Positions 28,080-36,590 of a DNA stretch of 64,000 bases are shown here, in pieces. The notes beneath the pieces are model-generated. The model was not told the DNA's origin, did no database searches, and worked only from the letters and a program-made list of their open reading frames with translations. Each line of letters opens with the position of its first letter. Position 1 is the stretch's first letter. The stretch is from Bacillota bacterium (GTDB lineage: Bacteria > Bacillota > Clostridia > Lachnospirales > Lachnospiraceae): the NCBI GenBank assembly GCA_023418475.1, contig JAEZZO010000042.1:1-64000 (forward strand), written 5' to 3'. Position numbers and translations under genes: made by a program.

Positions 28080-28940
28080 TTGGCAAATAGTATAGTTTTT
28101 CAGAATAATGCAGAACAATTAAAATCCTCCATGTATGGATATAACAGTTCCAGTAATTCTTACCAAGCCGTTCAGGTGAATGATAGTGGCGCGTTGAATG
28201 TTAGTCTTGGAACATCCGTTGTTCAGATTGGAACTATACACAGTATTGGGACTTTAGGAAGAGTAGCGAGCGTAGGAACCCTTGGAACTATAAATAAGCT
28301 GACAAGTGTAGGAACGATCAATAGGCTTGCGAAAATAGGAACCCTGGGAACGATTAGTAAACTGCTAAGCATAGGAACCTTAGGAAGAGTAGCAAGTATA
28401 GGAACGTTGGGAACCATTAATAAGCTGACAAGTGTAGGAACGATCAATAGGCTTGCGAAAATAGGAACTCTGGGAACGATTAATAAATTGCTAAGCGTAG
28501 GAACCTTAGGAAGAGTAGCAAGTATAGGAACCCTGGGAACCATCAATAAACTGGCAAATGTAGGAACCTTGGCTAAAGTAGTTGGTACAGTAAAAATGAA
28601 TTTTGTTGACAGGATTTTTACATCCATAACTCAAACAATTGCTGTAGCAGCTGCTACCATAACCTATACAAATCTTATTGATATTTCTAAATATCAAGAT
28701 ACATCCTGGTATCTTAGAAATATTACGACGACAAACAGAATGGTGTCAGTACAATTAGCTGCAACTCCTAGTGTAACCCTATCGACATATCCGCGGGTAT
28801 TAATATCAGAATCAGCTACGATAAGTGTAAATCCGGAGTTAATTACGAATAGTCGATACTTGAAATATATTACGGCACAAATCAACAATGCCTCCTCAGA
28901 ACCCCAGAGAGTGGTAGTGGTATTTAATGGAAGATATTAA
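28080..28940 (+). CDS. Gly-Thr-rich tandem-repeat protein with DUF6385-like C-terminal domain
   Basis: A 286-residue protein starting at TTG 28080 behind AAGGAAGG. Residues 1-48 are a short N-terminal domain without signal peptide. Residues 50-172 are a solenoid-like repeat with some 18 Gly-Thr pairs, built from units such as IGTLGRVAS and VGTLGTINKL. A 42-residue super-repeat occurs 2.7 times (about 56-97, 98-139, 140-170). Residues about 175-286 form a beta-rich domain that I associate with DUF6385 and that resembles the C-terminus of the protein at 30974-31828. The regular Thr suggests a fibre or O-glycan acceptor, given two glycosyltransferase genes and a sugar-nucleotide pathway around it. 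Function is not established. Confidence 0.75.
   Translation: MANSIVFQNNAEQLKSSMYGYNSSSNSYQAVQVNDSGALNVSLGTSVVQIGTIHSIGTLGRVASVGTLGTINKLTSVGTINRLAKIGTLGTISKLLSIGTLGRVASIGTLGTINKLTSVGTINRLAKIGTLGTINKLLSVGTLGRVASIGTLGTINKLANVGTLAKVVGTVKMNFVDRIFTSITQTIAVAAATITYTNLIDISKYQDTSWYLRNITTTNRMVSVQLAATPSVTLSTYPRVLISESATISVNPELITNSRYLKYITAQINNASSEPQRVVVVFNGRY
28245..28580 (+). repeat. 126-bp tandem repeat within the Gly-Thr repeat gene
   Basis: A 126-bp unit starts at 28245 and 28371, with a shortened third copy from 28497 to about 28580. The unit encodes 42 residues made of alternating 9- and 12-residue blocks. Copies differ mainly at third codon positions (for example GGAACCCTT against GGAACGTTG), so the protein repeat is conserved while the DNA has diverged somewhat. 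In-frame multiples of 126 bp could expand or contract by slippage or recombination. Confidence 0.85.
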
Positions 28941-28950
28941 CTAAATATTT

Positions 28951-28975
28951 AGGGGTTCTTTCGAAGAACCCCTTT
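28951..28975 (+). terminator. Strong rho-independent terminator
   Basis: AGGGGTTCTT (28951-28960) and AAGAACCCCT (28964-28973) form a perfect 10-bp stem with a three-base loop, followed by TTC. It lies 10 bp after the repeat-protein stop, so that gene is probably expressed more strongly than the downstream glycosyltransferase. Confidence 0.85.
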
Positions 28976-29027
28976 CAAAAATACTTTTGGGCATATAAAT
29001 GCGACATATCAATAAAGGCGGTGTTTT

Positions 29028-30809
29028 ATGAATAGCGGAGTAAGTCTGTGCATGATCGTTAAAAATGAAGAAGACAATCTTGTCAGATGCCTTAACAGTA
29101 TTAAAGATCTTGTAGATGAAATAATTATCGTGGATACTGGTTCTACCGATGGAACAGTATCTATAGCAGAAAGTTTTGGAGCAAAAGTGTATCACTTTCC
29201 ATGGACCAATAGCTTTAGTGATGCAAGAAATGAATCCTTAAGGCATGCTACAAAAGAATGGACACTAATAATGGATGCAGATGATGAATTTTGTAAGGAA
29301 GATAAAGAAATGTTAAAACATTTAGTAAATGACGGCTCGGAAGACAACATTCTTTATTTTTTTGAGACATTGAATTATTGTGGCAGTTTTCCAGACAGTA
29401 ATAATATCAGTGTCAATTTAAATCCCCGCCTTTTTAAAAATAATTTAGGCTTTTGTTATGAAGGCGATGTGCATAATCAGCTTGTTAATCGTAAAAATAG
29501 CAGGAAGGATGTAAACCTTCCAATCAAAATATATCATTATGGATATCTTGATAATAATATTAAATCGAAAAACAAAAGACAAAGAAATATTACTCTTCTG
29601 GAAGAACAGTTAAAAAATGAGCCGAATAATAAATATGCCAGTTTCAATCTTGCAAATGAATATTTTGCTTTGGATGATATACAGAAGGCACTTGAATTAT
29701 ACTATGAATCATACGAAGAATTTAATCCTAATATTGGCTATGGCTTTATTCTTGTCATAAAAATCGTGATAGCAAATTATTACTTGGGATTGTATGATAA
29801 GGCACTGGAGTTTGCTGATACAGGTTTGAAATATTACCCTAACTTTACGGATTTATACTATTTTAAAGCAATTGTATATAAAACGATGAGGAGACCTACG
29901 CTTGCTATAAAATCTTTTGAAAAGTGTATAGAAATGGGAGAATCTCCTGTTGATTTGAAATTCTTATACGGAACAGGGAGCTTCAAACCTATCTATGAGC
30001 TGGGTAATATCTATATGGAGCTGAAAGATTATCAAACCGCTTTTCGCTACTTTAATGATGCATTAAAAGCAAAACCAGATTTTATTTATCCGGTATATCG
30101 TATTGCGCATATATTAAAAGAAGAAAAAGCTCCGTTAGGGGATTTTCGGAAGTTGATGGAAAATTTTTTTGAAAATACAGTTAGTGCTTATCCTATTCTT
30201 GCGGATATTTTCTATATGGAAGAATTTTATTGGATTGCACTGGAGTATATTGCAAAATGTGAAGAAAACAAGATTATATCAGAAGATATTATGATTGTAA
30301 AAGCGAAATCATTAATCAGAAACGGAGATTTTGAGCAATGTATTCAGATGGATTTCTTCCAGAGTGGCAGTATTTTTTATGTGAATGCATATATGTATAA
30401 AGTGATAAGTTACATTTTAACGGATAGGACACCTGAAGCGATTGCTCTTCTGGATTCTTTTGATAAAAGCGTGCTAACAGGAAAAGACAGCAAAATGTTT
30501 GAGGTATACGGCCAATTCCTAAAACTGTATACCAGAGAATCCACGAAGATATTATCTGAGGATGAGAATGAGAAGGAATATACGGTTTATATTTTCGAAA
30601 TATGCGAAATTTTATTGCTTCATAAGAAATTTGATGAATTTGAAATCGCTTTAAATTTAATGAACCTAATCAGTGATAAATCTGTACTGCTTCAGCTTGG
30701 AAAATTATATAATAAATATGGATATAAGGAAATGGGGAAAAAGGAAATAATTAGATCAATCAAAGAATTCGAGGTATATGATGCAGAAGGGCTAGATATT
30801 TTAAAATAA
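29028..30809 (+). CDS. GT2 glycosyltransferase with TPR repeats (SunS-like architecture)
   Basis: A 593-residue cytoplasmic enzyme. Residues 1 to about 190 are a GT2 (GT-A) domain: LCMIVKNEEDNLVRCLNSIK, IIIVDTGSTDGTVSIAESFG, SFSDARNESL and the metal-binding IMDADDEF. Residues about 195-590 are helical tetratricopeptide-type repeats, for example NLANEYFALDDIQKALELYY and YELGNIYMELKDYQTAFRYF. This arrangement is shared by SunS-type S-glycosyltransferases and TPR-glycosyltransferases that modify peptides or surface proteins, with the TPR holding the polypeptide acceptor. AAGGCGGTG precedes the ATG. Its position right after the repeat protein makes that protein the best candidate acceptor, which is an inference. 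Confidence 0.85.
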   Translation: MNSGVSLCMIVKNEEDNLVRCLNSIKDLVDEIIIVDTGSTDGTVSIAESFGAKVYHFPWTNSFSDARNESLRHATKEWTLIMDADDEFCKEDKEMLKHLVNDGSEDNILYFFETLNYCGSFPDSNNISVNLNPRLFKNNLGFCYEGDVHNQLVNRKNSRKDVNLPIKIYHYGYLDNNIKSKNKRQRNITLLEEQLKNEPNNKYASFNLANEYFALDDIQKALELYYESYEEFNPNIGYGFILVIKIVIANYYLGLYDKALEFADTGLKYYPNFTDLYYFKAIVYKTMRRPTLAIKSFEKCIEMGESPVDLKFLYGTGSFKPIYELGNIYMELKDYQTAFRYFNDALKAKPDFIYPVYRIAHILKEEKAPLGDFRKLMENFFENTVSAYPILADIFYMEEFYWIALEYIAKCEENKIISEDIMIVKAKSLIRNGDFEQCIQMDFFQSGSIFYVNAYMYKVISYILTDRTPEAIALLDSFDKSVLTGKDSKMFEVYGQFLKLYTRESTKILSEDENEKEYTVYIFEICEILLLHKKFDEFEIALNLMNLISDKSVLLQLGKLYNKYGYKEMGKKEIIRSIKEFEVYDAEGLDILK

Positions 30810-30973
30810 GAATATGTTAATGAATATAAAAGATTTTTATTATAATGTAAAAAGTAAATATATTCTTTCTTTGATCTGAATGTTTAAAGCGATTGACGGT
30901 ATTCCCATGGAGTGGCTACTAAATAAATGAAACAATCTTTGATTACACTATATTATTTCGAGGAGGTTGCACC

Positions 30974-31828
30974 ATGTTGCCGTCTGATTATAATAAAAAG
31001 CGGAATATTAATTATGAAATTACTGAAATAAATTCATTTGATAAAATTCATGCAAAAACTCATAGTGACCATATGACGATCGGAATGAATAGTCATATGG
31101 TTGAATATAGGGTATTATTGAAGTTTAATTTCGATCAATTACCTGATGACATTCAGGTTTTAAAAGCAACCTTAACACTTGTAACTACGAATGAAACGAC
31201 CTTTCGGCTTAGTGGATATGACCTGAAATCAGGGTGGAATATTTATGGGATAAATTGGGTAAAGCAGCCTGCGATTGATTTTACAAACACTATATTTGAA
31301 GAAATGATCGTAGGTTGCAATAAATATAGTTTTGATTTTACGAATCAGGTGAAAAGTTGGTTGGAAAATTCAGAAGATAATTATGGAATGGTTCTTATGG
31401 GGCTGGAACTGTCCTCATCGAAAGAAATTCAAATATGTACGGAACAGGGTACAGAAAACAACCTGGCATTATTGGTAGAATATTGTATAGATAAAAATGT
31501 GCATAATGTACCAAAGTTCTATGAATATACTGAAAAAATATGGGTGTCCTGTGCTGCTAAGTATTATACATCGGGTATTAATATTTCATTAATGGATAAA
31601 GTCTCTTATTTTATAAAGAATAACAATATTGTTTCTATTACTGTTATAGCAGAAAATAGTCCTGATAATGTAAATTATGCAAAAGAAATACAAGCAATTG
31701 TAATTTCACCGGGAGCTTCAAGTTTACTGGTGCCAATTAATTTTAGTAAATATATCAGGCTATCCATAACTGTTCCACCGAATGGTAAGTTGTCATATAT
31801 TAAGGTATGGCTCAATTTACAACAATAA
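30974..31828 (+). CDS. DNRLRE-domain protein with DUF6385-like C-terminus
   Basis: A 284-residue protein without signal peptide. Residues about 20-160 match the DNRLRE pattern of surface and spore-associated proteins: YRVLLKFNFDQLP followed by VLKATLTLVTTNETTFRLSG, then WNIYGINWVKQPAID and a FDFTNQVKSWLEN segment. Residues about 175-284 form a beta-rich domain (YTEKIWVSCAAKYYTSGINI; AIVISPGASSLLVPINFSKY) that resembles the C-terminus of the protein at 28080-28940. GAGGAGG precedes the ATG. Sharing a C-terminal domain with the repeat protein suggests they assemble into the same structure, but no biochemical role is known to me. Confidence 0.72.
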   Translation: MLPSDYNKKRNINYEITEINSFDKIHAKTHSDHMTIGMNSHMVEYRVLLKFNFDQLPDDIQVLKATLTLVTTNETTFRLSGYDLKSGWNIYGINWVKQPAIDFTNTIFEEMIVGCNKYSFDFTNQVKSWLENSEDNYGMVLMGLELSSSKEIQICTEQGTENNLALLVEYCIDKNVHNVPKFYEYTEKIWVSCAAKYYTSGINISLMDKVSYFIKNNNIVSITVIAENSPDNVNYAKEIQAIVISPGASSLLVPINFSKYIRLSITVPPNGKLSYIKVWLNLQQ

Positions 31829-31955
31829 AATATGACAGATTAGTAAGAGTGTCCGCTTATTGTGAAATGGAACATCGTTATATTAGGATTGCTCTGTTGG
31901 AAGGAATAACTATCCTGATTTAGAGAGGAAGGATATACGAATTTAAAATTTCTTC

Positions 31956-31997
31956 TTGACAAAAATTCTAACAAAGTATATTATTAACAATGTTAGA
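31956..31997 (+). promoter_or_regulatory. MarR-gene promoter with overlapping palindromic operator
   Basis: TTGACA (31956-31961) and TATTAT (31979-31984) are spaced by exactly 17 bp, a near-consensus vegetative promoter. An inverted repeat TCTAACA-N17-TGTTAGA (31967-31997) straddles the -10, which is where a MarR repressor would block RNA polymerase. It lies 34 bp before the MarR start, suggesting autorepression and control of the downstream exporter operon. Confidence 0.75.
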
Positions 31998-32030
31998 TAA
32001 TTGATTATCAAAATACTAGTAGGTGTAAGA

Positions 32031-32459
32031 ATGGATTATTCAAGTTTAGCTCGTGAATTTATGGGGCTTATGTACAAGCTGAGGAAAAGGAACACACAAA
32101 AGCGGCTCAATGAGTCAATGCATGGCGAGCTCATCGTACTCACTTATATTTCCATGCATGAAGGAAATGTGATCCCAAGCGAGATCAGCAATGAACTGGC
32201 AGTCAGTACGGCACGGGTTGCTGCAACACTGAACAGCCTGGAGAGTAAAGGCTGGATATCTCGCAGGATTGATGTAAGTGACCGCAGAAGAATTCTGGTG
32301 GAACTAACCACACAAGGGAAAGAGCAGGTGGAGAAGCATCATCAGATGATGATGGACATAGCAACGAATATGCTCAGCTATCTGGGAGAGCATGACGCAA
32401 AGGAATATGTCCGTATTATGGGCAGACTTGCGGAGAGAAATCCGGAGGATTTCATGTAA
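32031..32459 (+). CDS. MarR-family transcriptional regulator
   Basis: A 142-residue winged-helix repressor, probably of the ABC exporter genes that follow. ATG 32031 is preferred because it follows AGGTGTAAG and matches the normal MarR length; an upstream in-frame start at 32001 lies within the promoter region. The recognition region is IPSEISNELAVSTARVAATL, and the wing is RRIDVSDRRRILVELTTQG, the classic MarR DxRxxxxxLT motif. MarR-controlled exporters usually respond to aromatic or drug-like ligands. The 191-bp gap to the ABC genes may hold a second promoter. Confidence 0.92.
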   Translation: MDYSSLAREFMGLMYKLRKRNTQKRLNESMHGELIVLTYISMHEGNVIPSEISNELAVSTARVAATLNSLESKGWISRRIDVSDRRRILVELTTQGKEQVEKHHQMMMDIATNMLSYLGEHDAKEYVRIMGRLAERNPEDFM

Positions 32460-32650
32460 AGGGTATTTTAACATAATGCTGTTAACAGGTATTGTTTTAG
32501 GATACTCTTCTACTTATCCAAATAGCTAACAGTATTAGAAGGTATTACTGCTAGATGAATATGATATTAGTAAAAATAATCTTTAGATATTAGCAATATA
32601 AGATAAAATTAATACTGGGTTATAACGGTAAAAAAAGGAGGAAATTACTT

Positions 32651-34411
32651 ATGCTTAAAATATTAAAACGTCTAAAAGCCGCAGAATGGCTGCAGGCATT
32701 TGTAAGTCTATTATTTATTATTGCACAGGTTTGGCTGGATTTAAAGCTGCCGGACTATATGTCCGAGATCACAAGATTAACACAGACACCGGGAAGTAAA
32801 ATGTCAGATATCTGGATAGCAGGTGGGCGGATGATGCTTTGTGCGTTTGGCAGTCTTGCAGCAGCTATTCTTGTAGGCTTTTTTGCAGCAAGGATTGCAG
32901 CATCGTTTTCACAGAGACTGCGGAGTCAGTTATTTACGAAAGTAGATTCCTTATCTATGGAGGAAATTAACCGCTTCTCTACTGCAAGTTTGATCACCCG
33001 GTCAACAAATGATATCACGCAGATACAGATGCTGATTACCATGGGACTTCAGATGTTAATTAAAGCCCCGATTACGGCGGTATGGGCATTCACAAAAATT
33101 GTAGGTAAGGGTTTGGAATGGTCCAGTGCGACAGGAGCAGCAATTACAATTCTAGTAGTTATGATGGCTCTCATTATGCTTTTGGTTATGCCAAAGTTTA
33201 AAAAGATGCAGATTTTGACAGACAATTTGAACCGTGTGACGAGAGAAAATCTGACAGGCCTGCGTGTAATCCGTGCTTATAATGCGGAGGGCTACCAAGA
33301 AGATAAATTTGAAGCAGCAAATGAGGAACTGACAGCAACGCAGCTATTTACCAGTCGAGGTATGGCAGTGATGATGCCTATGATGACTGCGCTTATGAGT
33401 GGAATGTCCCTGGCGATATACTGGATTGGAGCACATCTGATTAACGGAGCTGGTGCGATGGAGCGTTTATCCCTTTTTTCCAATATGGTCGTATTCTCCT
33501 CTTACTCTGTTCAGATTATTATGTCTTTTATGATGCTGGTCATGATTTTTGTACTTTGGCCCAGGGCTTCTGTATCTGCAAGACGAATTAATGAAGTATT
33601 GGAAACAGAGCCATCTATTTTAGACGGACAAATTACAGAGGGTGTGGCTGGAAGAAAGGGCGAGATTGTGTTTGATAAAGTAAGCTTTCAATATCCGGAT
33701 GCTTCGGATTATGCATTGCAGGATATTAGTTTTACGGCGAAGGAAGGAGAAACAGTTGCTTTTATTGGTTCTACCGGAAGCGGGAAGAGTACACTGATTA
33801 ACCTTATTTCTAGATTCTATGATGCTACCGAGGGTAATGTTTATGTGGATGGAATAAATGTCAGGGATTTTACGCAGGAGGCCTTGCATAATAAAATAGG
33901 ATATGTTCCGCAAAAAGCGGTAATGTTTCATGGTACAGTCAGCAAAAATGTCAGTTATGGAGACAATGGAAAAGCTGATCCGGGACTTACGGATATACAA
34001 TCGGCCGTTAAGATTGCACAGAGTAAGGACTTTGTAGAAAATATGGAAGGAAAGTATGATGCCGAAATCGCGCAGGGCGGGGCCAATTTATCCGGTGGTC
34101 AGAAGCAGCGTCTTGCCATAGCGCGTGCGGTATGCCGTAAACCTGAAATCTATATTTTTGATGACAGTTTCTCTGCACTGGATTATAAGACAGACCGTAT
34201 TCTCCGTTCGGAACTACGTAATGAAACAGCCGGAGTAACCAGCCTGATTGTAGCACAACGAATCGGTACAATCATGGATGCAGATCAGATTATAGTGCTG
34301 GAGGAAGGAAAAATGGTCGGGAAAGGTACCCACAGGGAATTACTCAATTCTTGCGAGATTTATAAAGAGATTGCCATGTCCCAATTAAGTGAGGAGGAGT
34401 TGACAGCATGA
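32651..34411 (+). CDS. Heterodimeric ABC exporter subunit A (membrane-ATPase fusion)
   Basis: A 586-residue half-transporter with six membrane segments (about 15-315) and a C-terminal ATPase domain (about 330-580). Walker A is GSTGSGKST, the signature LSGGQKQR is intact, and Walker B ends in FDDSF, with Asp where the catalytic Glu normally sits. That substitution marks the degenerate-site half of heterodimeric exporters such as BmrC/BmrD or TM287/288. AAGGAGG precedes the ATG. It overlaps subunit B by 4 bp. Likely multidrug or lipid export, with substrate unknown. Confidence 0.93.
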   Translation: MLKILKRLKAAEWLQAFVSLLFIIAQVWLDLKLPDYMSEITRLTQTPGSKMSDIWIAGGRMMLCAFGSLAAAILVGFFAARIAASFSQRLRSQLFTKVDSLSMEEINRFSTASLITRSTNDITQIQMLITMGLQMLIKAPITAVWAFTKIVGKGLEWSSATGAAITILVVMMALIMLLVMPKFKKMQILTDNLNRVTRENLTGLRVIRAYNAEGYQEDKFEAANEELTATQLFTSRGMAVMMPMMTALMSGMSLAIYWIGAHLINGAGAMERLSLFSNMVVFSSYSVQIIMSFMMLVMIFVLWPRASVSARRINEVLETEPSILDGQITEGVAGRKGEIVFDKVSFQYPDASDYALQDISFTAKEGETVAFIGSTGSGKSTLINLISRFYDATEGNVYVDGINVRDFTQEALHNKIGYVPQKAVMFHGTVSKNVSYGDNGKADPGLTDIQSAVKIAQSKDFVENMEGKYDAEIAQGGANLSGGQKQRLAIARAVCRKPEIYIFDDSFSALDYKTDRILRSELRNETAGVTSLIVAQRIGTIMDADQIIVLEEGKMVGKGTHRELLNSCEIYKEIAMSQLSEEELTA

Positions 34412-36264
34412 GTGAACAAAAAATAAATCAAAATTCAATAAAAGGTCCTATGGGACGAGGTGGCATGGGCATGGGAGGAGCAGTCGAGAAACCAAAGAAC
34501 TTTAAAATAACCATCATGAAATTACTTAACTACTGTAGAATATATTTGCCGGCAATCATTGTGGCAATAGTGGCTGCAGCAGCAGGAACGGTTCTGCAGA
34601 TTATCGGTCCCGACAAGCTGAAGGATTTAACCAATGAGGTAATGAAAGGACTTCCGGCAATTGTAAAAGGAGCTCCTGTCATTGGAAGTATTGATATGCG
34701 TGCTGTATCAAGTATTGTATGGATGCTGTTATTTTTCTATGTGATTTCTTTTTTATTAAATTTACTACAAAGCTTTATCATGGCCACTGTTACACAATTC
34801 ATTTCCAAGAGAATGAGAACGGACATCTCCGGGAAGGTCAACCGGCTGCCCTTATATTATTTTGATAAAAACAGTTATGGAGATGTACTTAGCCGCGTTA
34901 CAAATGATGTGGATGCTATTGGCCAGACACTTAATCAAAGTGTCGGAACACTGATTACATCTGTCACCATGCTGATTGGATCGTTAATAATGATGTTTTA
35001 TAATAATTGGATTATGGCATTCACTGCCGTAGGAGCTAGCTTCCTTGGGTTAATACTGATGATGGTGATTATGAAGAACTCGCAGGTGTTTTTTAAGTCA
35101 CAGCAGATGGACTTAGGACGCATGAATGGACAGATTGAGGAGGTATATGCAGGTCATAATGTAGTTAAAGTATATAATGGAAGCGGAGAAGCGAAAAGGA
35201 CCTTCGAAGAGATTAATAACAGTCTTTATCAAAGTGCATGGAAATCTCAATTTTTATCAGGTCTTATGATGCCCTTTATGGGTTTTGTAGGTAATTTTGG
35301 TTACGTTGCCGTATGTGTGGTTGGAGCAGCGCTTGCGATGAACGGTACAATTTCTTTTGGTGTCATTGTTGCATTTATGCTCTACATCAGATTGTTCACA
35401 CAGCCCTTGTCACAGATTGCACAGGTAATGAATAATCTGCAAAGAACGGCTGCAGCTAGCGAACGTGTATTTGAATTTTTAGAGGAAAAAGAACTGGATG
35501 ATGAAACGAATAAAACCCATCGATTAGATCAGGTAAGAGGCGAAGTTGAATTTCAGAATGTAAGCTTTGGCTATTCTCCGAATAAGCCTGTTATCCGTAA
35601 TTTCGGAGCTAAGATTAGGGCAGGACAGAAGGTTGCAATCGTTGGTCCGACTGGTGCAGGCAAAACTACAATGGTTAATCTGCTAATGCGATTTTATGAT
35701 TTGGACGGAGGGAAAATATATATAGATGGATTTCCCATCAGCGAGGTACCAAGAGAGAACGTTCATGAACAATTCAGTATGGTTTTGCAGGACACCTGGC
35801 TTTTTGAAGGAACAATCAAGGAAAATATTATTTATAGTAAGAAAGGGGTAACCGATGAGCAAGTGAAGGCTGCCTGTCAGAAGATTGGACTGCACTATTT
35901 TATTAAGACCTTGCCGGATGGATATGATACGATATTAAATGATAAGGCAAATTTGTCGGAGGGACAGAAACAACTGATTACGATAGCAAGGGCAATGATA
36001 CAGGATGCACCCCTATTGATACTAGATGAGGCAACGAGCTCTGTGGATACCCGAACAGAGCGCATTGTGCAAGCGGCAATGGAGCAGCTGACAGTAGGAA
36101 GAACTTCTTTTGTAATTGCACACCGATTATCTACCATAAAGAATTCTGATTTAATTCTTGTAATGAAGGATGGTGATATCATAGAAAGCGGCAGTCATAT
36201 GGAGCTGCTATCGAAAAACGGTTTTTATGCGCAGCTATATAACAGTCAGTTTGAGGTGGCATAA
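34408..36264 (+). CDS. Heterodimeric ABC exporter subunit B (membrane-ATPase fusion)
   Basis: Partner of the preceding gene, 618 residues. It has a Gly/Met-rich cytoplasmic N-terminus (GPMGRGGMGMGGA) before six membrane segments. The ATPase has Walker A GPTGAGKTT and Walker B LLILDEATSSVD with the catalytic Glu intact, while the signature is altered to LSEGQKQL. This is complementary to subunit A: the canonical site uses this Walker B and the LSGGQ of subunit A, and the other site is degenerate on both sides. Start and stop overlap (ATGA) ensures equal synthesis. Confidence 0.93.
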   Translation: MSEQKINQNSIKGPMGRGGMGMGGAVEKPKNFKITIMKLLNYCRIYLPAIIVAIVAAAAGTVLQIIGPDKLKDLTNEVMKGLPAIVKGAPVIGSIDMRAVSSIVWMLLFFYVISFLLNLLQSFIMATVTQFISKRMRTDISGKVNRLPLYYFDKNSYGDVLSRVTNDVDAIGQTLNQSVGTLITSVTMLIGSLIMMFYNNWIMAFTAVGASFLGLILMMVIMKNSQVFFKSQQMDLGRMNGQIEEVYAGHNVVKVYNGSGEAKRTFEEINNSLYQSAWKSQFLSGLMMPFMGFVGNFGYVAVCVVGAALAMNGTISFGVIVAFMLYIRLFTQPLSQIAQVMNNLQRTAAASERVFEFLEEKELDDETNKTHRLDQVRGEVEFQNVSFGYSPNKPVIRNFGAKIRAGQKVAIVGPTGAGKTTMVNLLMRFYDLDGGKIYIDGFPISEVPRENVHEQFSMVLQDTWLFEGTIKENIIYSKKGVTDEQVKAACQKIGLHYFIKTLPDGYDTILNDKANLSEGQKQLITIARAMIQDAPLLILDEATSSVDTRTERIVQAAMEQLTVGRTSFVIAHRLSTIKNSDLILVMKDGDIIESGSHMELLSKNGFYAQLYNSQFEVA

Positions 36265-36590
36265 TATCTATATATGAAATACACCTTTTAATTTTTCAGA
36301 CGTATCGTAATAGAGATTTGTTGAAATTCGTTATGTCACCGGAATTTGACTGGCCTACGGACAGTAGCCGGAGTTTCACTTATCGAATTAAGTATTTGAA
36401 TTTTCTGTTGAAAATGTAAATAATCTCTGTTATTCTTGCAGTAAGACTTTTGGTAATTACTGAACTATTAGGATATTTGCTAAGATATAATACTTTTTTA
36501 CTGAGAATAATCTTATAATGAGCAAAGAAGTCCTCATTATAAGATTATTTATTATATATGTAGCCGAAGCAGGCGGAATGAGAGGTTATT
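36265..36590. other. Intergenic region with two hairpin elements
   Basis: Two structures are visible. At 36325-36389 a long imperfect stem begins AATTCG and closes CGAATT; it encloses CCGG pairs and a GGCCTAC/GTAGCC hairpin, with no U tract. At 36506-36549 a perfect 17-bp stem (36506-36522 with 36533-36549, 10-nt loop) is followed by TATTATATATG. The second is probably a terminator, possibly bidirectional, lying only 42 bp before the peptidase start. The first may be a structured RNA or a repeat, of unknown function. Confidence 0.5.

Noticed and set aside
28245..28580. Repeats as a CRISPR array
   Set aside because: Units are contiguous 126-bp coding repeats without unique spacers, and no cas genes are present.
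28223..28627. Long open frame antisense to the Gly-Thr repeat
   Set aside because: It is open only because the repeated codons read through in the opposite frame; there is no ribosome binding site, and the sense frame has a domain at each end.
36506..36549. Hairpin upstream of the M24 peptidase as a riboswitch
   Set aside because: It is a simple perfect stem without a conserved aptamer-like core and is better explained as a terminator.
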